A DNA stretch of 5,586 nt from an uncultured Atopostipes sp. (GTDB lineage: Bacteria; Bacillota; Bacilli; Lactobacillales; Carnobacteriaceae_A), in the NCBI GenBank assembly GCA_947296835.1, contig CAMYQS010000105.1, positions 1 to 5,586 on the forward strand, written 5' to 3'. Each line of letters begins with the position of its first letter. The first letter of the stretch is position 1. The notes under the pieces were generated by a model, which was not told where the DNA came from, ran no database searches, and worked only from the letters and a program-made list of their open reading frames with translations. Positions 1 to 5,586 of this stretch are shown here, in pieces. Both the position numbers and the translations under genes were made by a program.

Positions 1-36
1 CTTTCTGAACCAGATATGATTGCTGTAAGGAAGCAC
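1..36 (-). CDS. Possible start of the next gene, cut by the window edge
   Basis: A GTG at 34-36 opens a frame that stays open for 12 codons to the edge (reading MLPYSNHIWFRK). A short AGG (44-46) overlapping the nth stop codon lies 7 bases before it, and an in-frame TAA is found two codons upstream. In Bacillus the gene after nth is ypoC, followed by ponA, but twelve residues are too few to identify it. The other two frames are also open here, though without a usual start codon, so this may not be a gene start at all. Confidence 0.3.
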   Translation of the reverse strand, partial: MLPYSNHIWFRK

Positions 37-44
37 TTTTTAAC

Positions 45-689
45 CTATTGTAGATGTTCTTTTACAATTTGAATGCATGCTTCATGATCGTGTTTTCTAG
101 CTGGACATTGATAACGTCCGAAGAAAATTAACCAGTGATGCGCTCTGGACCATAGTTCTTTTGGCAATTTTTCCATTAATGCATTCTCTACTTTGATAAC
201 CGAAGCATTTTCTTCAACAATGTTGAACTTCTTTGCTATTCGTTCAACATGTGTATCGACTGCAATAGCTGGCTTATTAAAGGCCACGCTTAATACGACG
301 TTCGCAGTTTTTCGGCCAACACCTGGTAAGCTTTCTAAATCTTTACGATTTGACGGTACAGTCCCATCAAAGTCTTCTACTAGCTTTTTAGATGTGTTCT
401 TTATAAACTTTGCTTTATTTCTAAATAGACCAATTGTTTTTAGCTTATCTTCTAAATCAGATAATTCTGCATCCATCATTGCTTCTGGAGTGGGATAAGT
501 TTTAAACAAATTAGGTGTTACCTTATTTACACCGATATCTGTTGTTTGCGCACTTAATATAACCGCAATTAACAATTCAAAAGGTGAATCATGGTCTAAT
601 TCAGCTTTCGCTTCTGGATAAATTCTGCCCATTGCTTCTATTACTCGAGTCGTTTCAATTTTATTCAGTAATTTTTGTGCTTTTGTCAA
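45..689 (-). CDS. nth: Endonuclease III (Nth) with altered Fe-S motif
   Basis: This is a base-excision repair DNA glycosylase/AP lyase that removes oxidised pyrimidines and cuts at the resulting site. The protein has 214 residues, near the usual length. The FELLIAVILSAQTTD segment (37-51) and the helix-hairpin-helix LPGVGRKTANVV (121-132) are intact, with the expected catalytic Lys127 and Asp145 (in VDTHVER). The normal C-terminal cluster motif C-X6-C-X2-C-X5-C is not intact: Cys195 and Cys205 remain, but the second position is His202 and the fourth is Glu211, with His212 next to it. The [4Fe-4S] cluster is therefore probably absent. The frame is clean and the glycosylase core conserved, so the protein is likely still a functional glycosylase. 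An in-frame TGA at 696-698 limits the start; TTG at 687-689 is the only usual start codon before Met20, which would remove the first helix. The gene follows dnaD by 13 bases. Confidence 0.94.
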   Translation of the reverse strand: MTKAQKLLNKIETTRVIEAMGRIYPEAKAELDHDSPFELLIAVILSAQTTDIGVNKVTPNLFKTYPTPEAMMDAELSDLEDKLKTIGLFRNKAKFIKNTSKKLVEDFDGTVPSNRKDLESLPGVGRKTANVVLSVAFNKPAIAVDTHVERIAKKFNIVEENASVIKVENALMEKLPKELWSRAHHWLIFFGRYQCPARKHDHEACIQIVKEHLQ

Positions 690-699
690 AAAGTATCAA

Positions 700-704
700 C
701 CTCT
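700..704 (-). promoter_or_regulatory. Ribosome binding site of nth, overlapping the dnaD stop
   Basis: AGAGG on the minus strand shares two bases with the dnaD TAG stop (703-705) and lies 10 bases before the TTG start of nth. The overlap suggests that ribosomes finishing dnaD can reinitiate on nth. Confidence 0.55.
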
Positions 705-1431
705 AATTCTGATCATTGTTTAAATCTTTTAGCCAGTTTATCATCGGTACGGGTTCAGATTTTACTGTTTCCCCTGTATCCGATTGGCTTAAATTTTTAC
801 TCGTTTGATCTCTAAATCGTTGTGACTCTTTTTCAACTTGTGCTTTTGTACGTATATTTTTCTTTTCCCAGTTGAGTAAAATACGATCAATATATTTAAA
901 GTTATACACTTGGCTTAATACCGCTTCACGCAAAGCCATTTGAATTAATTCGGGTGAGTATTTATCTTGTTCAACCCACATCACAAGTGTTTCCATTTCC
1001 ATTGGTGATAATGGTCGACCGAATTCTTTTTCAAACATCGTATACAAACTCTTCGTATTCGTTTCAACCTTCTGTTCAGCTACTTCAACCTGCTCTTGCT
1101 TCAATAACACAAATAATTTGTCCCATAGAAAAGAAAGAGAATAAGCATCTTGAGTGATGCCATTCTCATCTTTTGTTGTTTCAATTGATATTAATTTCTT
1201 CTGAATTAACTGGTGAACCGCTTTAAACACGTTATCTTTCGGTAGATGCATGTTTCGAGCGATTTCTTCCGTATTGGGAAAAGCTTCACCTTTATCAATA
1301 TAGGATTTTATTTGTAAAATTAAAACCAATTCATTATTTGAAATACCTAAATCTCTATAATGTTGTAGCAAGAGTGTCGGAAGTACAGTCTGCCCTTGTT
1401 CGATCCAATGTTTCATTAAGTCATTTGCCAT
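703..1431 (-). CDS. dnaD: Primosomal replication protein DnaD
   Basis: DnaD acts at replication initiation and restart in low-GC Gram-positives, binding DNA and working with DnaA or PriA and DnaB in loading the replicative helicase. The 242-residue protein has the expected two domains: an N-terminal DDBH1 winged-helix region (about 10-110, including LPTLLLQHYRDLGI at 17-30) and a C-terminal DDBH2 region (about 125-195) containing KSLYTMFEKEFGRPLSP (127-143) and YIDRILLNW (180-188). A polar, probably flexible linker (about 205-228) ends in PMINWLKDL, similar to the short aromatic tail of B. subtilis DnaD. The ATG at 1429-1431 is chosen over the in-frame GTG at 1438-1440 because it gives the same N-terminal length as B. 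subtilis DnaD and leaves room for the GA-rich sequence at about 1441-1447. The GTG would add three residues. The gene lies 27 bases after asnS and 13 bases before nth. Confidence 0.96.
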   Translation of the reverse strand: MANDLMKHWIEQGQTVLPTLLLQHYRDLGISNNELVLILQIKSYIDKGEAFPNTEEIARNMHLPKDNVFKAVHQLIQKKLISIETTKDENGITQDAYSLSFLWDKLFVLLKQEQVEVAEQKVETNTKSLYTMFEKEFGRPLSPMEMETLVMWVEQDKYSPELIQMALREAVLSQVYNFKYIDRILLNWEKKNIRTKAQVEKESQRFRDQTSKNLSQSDTGETVKSEPVPMINWLKDLNNDQN

Positions 1432-1458
1432 ATTAGACACTCTCTCTTATTTTTTTAA

Positions 1459-2754
1459 TTAAGGTGTTAAACGGTTTAATAGTCTTGGGAATGGGATGGA
1501 TTCACGAATGTGTTTTGTTCCAGTAATCCAAGTAACCGCACGCTCTAGACCTAATCCAAATCCTGAAGTTGTAACTGATCCAAATCGACGTAAGTCTAGG
1601 TACCAGTCATAGTCTTCTGCGTCTAGACCAAAGTCAATAATGTTTTGTTTTAGTGTTTCAAAGTCTGACTCACGCTGTGACCCACCGATAACTTCTCCAT
1701 ATCCTTCTGGTGCAATTAAGTCTGCACATAATACAACGTCATCACGATCTGGATGTAATGGCATGTAGAATGGTTTGATTTCTTTAGGATAGTTTAAGAT
1801 AAACACAGGTTGCTCGTATTGGTTAGCAATAAATGTTTCTTCCGGCGAACCAAAGTCTACACCCCACTCAACATCAAAGTCATTCTTTTGTAGCAATTCA
1901 ATTGCATCATCGTATGAAATACGTGGGAATGGTAACTGAGTATATTTTTTAAGCAATTCTTTATCGCGTTCTAATACGTCTAATGCGTAATCACAGTTAT
2001 CTAAGACACTTTGAACTAAGTAAGCAACATATTGCTCTTGTACTTCTAGTGATTCGTCTTGTGTAGCGAATGCCATTTCAGGTTCTACCATCCAGAATTC
2101 TGTTAAGTGACGACGAGTTTTAGATTTTTCTGCACGGAATGTCGGTCCAAAAGTAAAGACTTTTCCAAATGCTAAAGCACCTGCTTCTGCATGTAATTGA
2201 CCTGTTTGTGCTAAGTATGCATCATCTTCAAAGTAGTCTATGTGGAATAAATCCGTTGTGTTTTCTCCAGCAACTGCTGTTAAGATAGGAGAATCAATGT
2301 TCACAAATCCTTCTTTATTGAAAAACTCGTATGTTGCACGAATCATTTCGTTACGAACTAACATAATTGCATGTTGTTTTGATGAGCGTAACCATAAGTG
2401 ACGATTGTCCATTAAGAAGTCTGTACCGTGCTCTTTTGGTGTGATCGGGTAATCAACTGATTCACCAACAACGTCAATCGTTTCAATATGAATCTCGTAA
2501 CCAAAGTTTGAACGCGTATCTTCTTGAATCGTTCCTGTAATGATTACTGAAGTTTCTTGTGTTAAGTGCGTTGCTAAATCAAAAAGTTCTTCTCCAACTT
2601 TGTTCTTTAAAACGATACCTTGGAAGTATGCTGATCCATCACGTAACTCTAAGAAAGCAATCTTTCCACTTGATCTTTTGTTAGCAACCCAACCTGCAAT
2701 TTCAACTTGTTGATCAACATAGTTTTTTGATTCAATAATTCTAATTCGTTCCAT
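1459..2754 (-). CDS. asnS: Asparaginyl-tRNA synthetase
   Basis: This cytoplasmic class IIb enzyme (EC 6.1.1.22) charges tRNA-Asn with asparagine using ATP. It is 431 residues, the usual bacterial length, and appears complete. An N-terminal OB-fold anticodon-binding domain (about 15-100, with IAGWVANKRSSGKIAFLELRDGS-like pattern in 19-41) precedes the catalytic core. Motif 1 includes GFVNIDSPILTA (149-160, Pro156). Motif 2 runs about 206-226, with FRAEKSKTRRHL followed by TEFWMVEPE. Motif 3 begins GFGLGLERA (398-406, Arg405) and continues to the IPFPR at 420-424, which resembles AsnRS more than the related AspRS. The ATG at 2752-2754 is supported by a good Shine-Dalgarno sequence 8 bases upstream. 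It is followed by dnaD after a short gap, as in most Bacillota, but the aspB gene that precedes it in Bacillus is absent. Having a dedicated AsnRS means Asn-tRNA need not come only from the tRNA-dependent amidation route. Confidence 0.97.
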   Translation of the reverse strand: MERIRIIESKNYVDQQVEIAGWVANKRSSGKIAFLELRDGSAYFQGIVLKNKVGEELFDLATHLTQETSVIITGTIQEDTRSNFGYEIHIETIDVVGESVDYPITPKEHGTDFLMDNRHLWLRSSKQHAIMLVRNEMIRATYEFFNKEGFVNIDSPILTAVAGENTTDLFHIDYFEDDAYLAQTGQLHAEAGALAFGKVFTFGPTFRAEKSKTRRHLTEFWMVEPEMAFATQDESLEVQEQYVAYLVQSVLDNCDYALDVLERDKELLKKYTQLPFPRISYDDAIELLQKNDFDVEWGVDFGSPEETFIANQYEQPVFILNYPKEIKPFYMPLHPDRDDVVLCADLIAPEGYGEVIGGSQRESDFETLKQNIIDFGLDAEDYDWYLDLRRFGSVTTSGFGLGLERAVTWITGTKHIRESIPFPRLLNRLTP

Positions 2755-2762
2755 TCTAATAT

Positions 2763-2770
2763 TCTCCCTT
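2763..2770 (-). promoter_or_regulatory. Ribosome binding site of asnS
   Basis: AAGGGAGA on the minus strand lies 8 bases before the asnS ATG at 2752-2754. The 34-base gap after ypmB holds no T-box leader, promoter or terminator, so asnS is probably translated from the upstream transcript. Confidence 0.75.
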
Positions 2771-2788
2771 ATCTCATCATTTTATGAT

Positions 2789-3262
2789 TTATATATTTTT
2801 AACTGTTCGCACCCATTCACCTGAAGTCAGTGAAAAAGTCGCATAACCGATACTTCCGTTTTCTAATTCGAAGCTTACTTCCCAAACTGGCGTATCATTA
2901 TACTGACCGATGCGAGCTTCTAGTATTTTTTTCGGCGTTTCTCGCTGAACGGTTAATTGAATTGCTCGTTCTTTTGAAATGGTATCTTCCTCATTCAATA
3001 CTTTAATCTCTCCACCATCTTGTTGTACGATCACAACAATTGGTGTTCCCTCACTATTTGAACCAGTAATGGTAAAGTATGTTTCATTCCCATTAAACCA
3101 GTAAAAATCTTCTGCATCCCTTAAATCAGCTCTGCGACTTGCGAGTTCTGTCGTCTCAGCCTTCGCTTGATTGTAGGGCGATAAAGAGCGAGTGAGGACC
3201 AAAGTTACACTGAAAATAAGTACCAACATGATGACTAAAATACTTGTTAAAACTTTTTTCAT
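2789..3262 (-). CDS. ypmB: YpmB-like membrane-anchored protein (PepSY-like / DUF5590 type)
   Basis: This 157-residue protein has unknown function. It begins MKK, followed by a single hydrophobic segment (about residues 4-24), then a polar extracytoplasmic region, so it should be anchored with its C-terminus outside the cell. An AKA at 33-35 could be a signal peptidase I site but lies far from the hydrophobic core, so an uncleaved anchor is more likely. The extracellular part shows two weakly similar units ending in VWEVSFE (126-132) and a G-W/V-strand pattern, as in YpmB proteins with PepSY-like folds. Identification rests on these features and on position: ypmB lies between dinG and asnS in many Bacillota. 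Here it follows dinG by 62 bases and precedes asnS by 34, without the ypmA and aspB seen in B. subtilis. PepSY-like domains are often proposed to bind or inhibit peptidases; that role is not shown by this sequence. A GTG nine bases upstream is an alternative start. Confidence 0.85.
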   Translation of the reverse strand: MKKVLTSILVIMLVLIFSVTLVLTRSLSPYNQAKAETTELASRRADLRDAEDFYWFNGNETYFTITGSNSEGTPIVVIVQQDGGEIKVLNEEDTISKERAIQLTVQRETPKKILEARIGQYNDTPVWEVSFELENGSIGYATFSLTSGEWVRTVKNI

Positions 3263-3267
3263 CCTAC

Positions 3268-3274
3268 TCACCTC
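3268..3274 (-). promoter_or_regulatory. Ribosome binding site deciding the ypmB start
   Basis: GAGGTGA on the minus strand sits 5 bases before the ATG at 3260-3262. The longer frame would start at a GTG (3269-3271) that lies inside this Shine-Dalgarno sequence and has no well-spaced site of its own, so the ATG is the preferred start. Confidence 0.75.
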
Positions 3275-3300
3275 TTCTCTTTTTAAAATTCAACTCCTAT

Positions 3301-3329
3301 AGTATAGCAAAATATACGATCAAGTTAAA
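3301..3329 (-). promoter_or_regulatory. Candidate extended -10 promoter ahead of ypmB-asnS-dnaD-nth
   Basis: On the minus strand the dinG-ypmB gap contains TGCTATACT: a TATACT -10 box (3301-3306, one mismatch to TATAAT) preceded by TGC (3307-3309), which is the extended -10 form. A weak -35 match (TTTAAC, 3 of 6, at 3324-3329) lies 17 bases upstream and overlaps the dinG stop. Transcription would begin near 3294, about 30 bases before the ypmB ATG. The -10 box overlaps a short inverted repeat (GTATA-6-TATAC, 3302-3317). AT-rich sequence yields such matches by chance, so this is a prediction. Confidence 0.45.
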
Positions 3330-5586
3330 TATCAACATCCGGTTTTTCATCGATAAATTCTTGAATTCTATCCCCTAAATCGTCATTCTTATAAATCTCA
3401 GTACGAACTCCTGTAGGCAGCGATGTTTTAAACATCTTCGCATAGCTTGCGGATACAAATCGTTCATCCAACACCACTAAAACACCCTTATCTGTTTTAT
3501 TTCGAATGAGTCGACCAAAGGCTTGTTTAAACTTCATTAATGCCTGAGGCAAGTATTCTCCTAGAAACGGATTAATCCCTTGATTATTCAAGTAGTCTGT
3601 CTTCAAGCGCATAATTGGCGTATTTGGCGCTGGGAACGGCAAACGAGTTAATACAACTAGCTCTAACTCATCATTTGGTAAGTCAATTCCCTCAAAGAAG
3701 CTATCTGCTCCTAAAATAACAGATGGTGTGTGTCTCTTGAAATTCTTCAAAATACGATTCCGTGTTCCTGTAATGGATTGAGCTAATATTCGATGTTCAG
3801 CTAGTTCTGGATCATCTTTAATTAACTCATGAACTTCTTTTAAAACACTAAGTGATCGGAATAAGATAATCGAATTAACTCGAGTGTTCTTTAAGATGTT
3901 TTTAATTTCATCTGCTAGACGCACTGAATATTCGTCACTCTTAACTTCTTTTGGGTTAATTCTCTTTTCAGGAAGCATCACTCGAACTTGTTCACCATAG
4001 TTATATGGACTTTCAAGTTGGTGAAATTGTAGCGGTAAATTATTAAGTTGCCCTGAAAAGTAGTCTTCCGTGTCATTTACAGATAAGGTACTGCTTGTGA
4101 AGATTACTTTCGTTTGTGTTGCTAAGAAATCAATAAATGAATTGTCTTCTCCCCATTTAAGAATATGAAATTTAAATGTTCCTTCAACATGTCCTGGAAT
4201 GTAAGACACCCACCTTAAAGCTTGTGGAGCCTGTTCGTTGTGCATGAGAATACTTTGGAAAGTTTGTTTCCATTCATTCAAGAAACCAATGAGTTTACTA
4301 AATTCAATTAATAATAACTGCATCTCATTATTTAATTTATCGAAATTTTCAGTTGCTTTTTTAATGATTCTAAAACCAGTATGCACAAATTCATCGATAC
4401 CATGCACGATTGACTTAATTACTTTCTTCTCTTTTAAACTAAAGTAGCTAAGTTTAATTTCGTGCTCGACAAAGTTAGAATCTTTACGCGGACTGAAAGC
4501 TTGTTTCTGATAAAAATCAACTTGACGACTGAAGAAAGTCTCCCATGATTCAAGGATTAGCTGCATATTTCTTTCAATACTTAATAAATCATAGGGACGA
4601 ACAATCTTATCTTTCTGAAGTTGATCAATTAATCTGAAAATTCCAGTATTTTCTAAAATAATCCCCATTTTTTCAAATTGTGTCGTCAGTTCTGTTCCAT
4701 GCAGACTCATCGTACTCGTTTTACTGGCTACCTCTGGGAAATGATGTGCTTCATCCATAATTAATTGTGTTAATGATGGAATGATTCGTTTCTCATTTTG
4801 CCAGTCATAAGCAAGGAAATGATGATTCGTGATAACAACTTTCGAATGCACCACACTTTTTTTCACTCGCTCAAAGAAATCATATTCTTGCCAGTGGTTA
4901 TCTATATAGTGGTGATTTGACACTCGTATTTCTTGCCAGAAATCCAGATCAAGATGACTTCCTGCATTCATTTCAGAAAGGTCACCTGTTATTGTCTCTG
5001 TTATCCAAACTAATACGCGCATACAGAGATAAGCTTCTGAATCACTTGGTTTGATTTCTTTTAACCAACGTTCAAAAATGCTTAGTGATAGATAATGACT
5101 GCGACTTTTCACTAACGCTGTCGGTATCTTAATATTCAGGATTTCTTCAATTTTAGGCACAGTATCGTTTAATAGCTGTTCTTGTAACAGCGTTGTATAT
5201 GTACTGATCACAACTTTGTTATCTACTGTCGCTTTAAAAATGGCTGGAAATAGATAGCCGATCGATTTCCCAATACCTGGAGGTGCTTCAATCGCTAGCT
5301 TCTCCAATGACAAGTCTTCGGAGAAGTAGTTATAAACGTAATCCATCATTGTAGCCTGAGCTTCTCTAAAATCATGTCCTGCTGCAAGGTATTTTTTCTT
5401 TTCTTCCGTCCTTTTAGGATATTCAAGCTTTTCCCACGTATCGATTGGTTCTTGTTCATATTTATTGGGTTTTCTAATCGCAATTTGATTCACAATCACT
5501 AAATTGTCACTTAACGGTTCGACATTATTTTTGGCTTCTTGAAATGCTATTTCAAAAAATAGCGATGTTTCATGAGTGGTACATGG
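3325..5586 (-). CDS. dinG: DinG-family exonuclease/ATPase, partial (5' end beyond window)
   Basis: This is the C-terminal 753 codons of a superfamily 2 DinG/XPD-like protein. The frame is open from the stop (3325-3327) to the window edge, so the gene begins outside. The GTG at 5497-5499 is in frame but internal: the 29 codons before it contain no stop and read as the linker that follows a DnaQ-like 3'-5' exonuclease domain. Bacillota DinG proteins are about 900 residues, so roughly 150-190 residues including that domain are missing. Visible motifs, counted from the edge: Walker A GIGKS at 104-108 (bases 5263-5277), STYTTLLQEQLL at 128-139, Walker B DEAH at 278-281, TSSTL near 497-501, GADSFFEGIDLP at 626-637, and motif VI QAFGRLIR at 688-695. 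Only one cysteine (residue 188) lies between Walker A and DEAH, so the four-cysteine Fe-S site of E. coli DinG is absent. The S. aureus homologue is known as an exonuclease rather than an active helicase; a similar DNA-repair nuclease role is inferred here. Confidence 0.95.
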   Translation of the reverse strand, partial: PCTTHETSLFFEIAFQEAKNNVEPLSDNLVIVNQIAIRKPNKYEQEPIDTWEKLEYPKRTEEKKKYLAAGHDFREAQATMMDYVYNYFSEDLSLEKLAIEAPPGIGKSIGYLFPAIFKATVDNKVVISTYTTLLQEQLLNDTVPKIEEILNIKIPTALVKSRSHYLSLSIFERWLKEIKPSDSEAYLCMRVLVWITETITGDLSEMNAGSHLDLDFWQEIRVSNHHYIDNHWQEYDFFERVKKSVVHSKVVITNHHFLAYDWQNEKRIIPSLTQLIMDEAHHFPEVASKTSTMSLHGTELTTQFEKMGIILENTGIFRLIDQLQKDKIVRPYDLLSIERNMQLILESWETFFSRQVDFYQKQAFSPRKDSNFVEHEIKLSYFSLKEKKVIKSIVHGIDEFVHTGFRIIKKATENFDKLNNEMQLLLIEFSKLIGFLNEWKQTFQSILMHNEQAPQALRWVSYIPGHVEGTFKFHILKWGEDNSFIDFLATQTKVIFTSSTLSVNDTEDYFSGQLNNLPLQFHQLESPYNYGEQVRVMLPEKRINPKEVKSDEYSVRLADEIKNILKNTRVNSIILFRSLSVLKEVHELIKDDPELAEHRILAQSITGTRNRILKNFKRHTPSVILGADSFFEGIDLPNDELELVVLTRLPFPAPNTPIMRLKTDYLNNQGINPFLGEYLPQALMKFKQAFGRLIRNKTDKGVLVVLDERFVSASYAKMFKTSLPTGVRTEIYKNDDLGDRIQEFIDEKPDVDI

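Noticed and set aside
20..42. Possible plus-strand terminator (TGCT-7-AGCA followed by a T run)
   Set aside because: The stem is only four base pairs, it points the wrong way for these genes, and no plus-strand gene ends there.
193..498. 101-codon plus-strand open frame opposite nth
   Set aside because: It lies entirely within the conserved nth coding region in antisense, and its translation shows no recognisable domain.
954..1157. 67-codon plus-strand open frame opposite dnaD
   Set aside because: It is antisense to conserved DnaD sequence and has no independent support.
2776..2788. Small inverted repeat ATCAT-AAA-ATGAT after ypmB
   Set aside because: The stem is five AT-rich base pairs with no following T run on the minus strand, so it is neither a terminator nor a clear operator.
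2755..2788. T-box riboswitch ahead of asnS
   Set aside because: The gap is only 34 bases, far too short for a T-box leader, and ypmB coding sequence lies directly upstream.
4238..4447. 69-codon plus-strand open frame opposite dinG
   Set aside because: It is antisense to the DinG coding region and has a low-complexity hydrophobic translation typical of shadow frames.

Overview
The window is a compact, AT-rich stretch in which every gene lies on the minus strand, so transcription runs from high to low coordinates. The gene content and order (dinG, ypmB-like, asnS, dnaD, nth) is the well-known housekeeping block of low-GC Gram-positive bacteria (Bacillota). Bacillus subtilis has ypmA between dinG and ypmB, and aspB between ypmB and asnS; neither is present here. 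Together with the protein sequences this suggests a member of the Lactobacillales, perhaps near Carnobacteriaceae or Enterococcaceae. The family-level guess is inference.

Layout from right to left: (1) 5586-3325, a DinG-family exonuclease/ATPase whose reading frame is open to the window edge. Its N-terminal exonuclease domain lies mostly outside the window, and the apparent GTG start at 5499 is internal. (2) A 62-base gap (3324-3263) with a plausible extended -10 promoter. (3) 3262-2789, a small single-pass membrane-anchored YpmB-like protein. (4) 2754-1459, asparaginyl-tRNA synthetase. (5) 1431-703, the primosomal protein DnaD. (6) 689-45, endonuclease III (Nth). (7) 36-1, a possible start of one more gene cut by the edge. 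Gaps from ypmB to nth are 13-34 bases, each with a Shine-Dalgarno-like sequence and no visible terminator, so ypmB-asnS-dnaD-nth probably form one transcript, with read-through from dinG also likely.

The genes combine DNA metabolism (DinG, DnaD, Nth), translation (AsnS) and a cell-surface protein of unknown role (YpmB-like). No mobile element, CRISPR array, RNA gene, toxin-antitoxin pair or defence system is visible. The most notable observation is in Nth. The C-terminal C-X6-C-X2-C-X5-C motif that normally binds a [4Fe-4S] cluster is replaced by C-X6-H-X2-C-X6-H, so the cluster is probably lost, or possibly replaced by another metal site. No multi-gene system that looks new was found.
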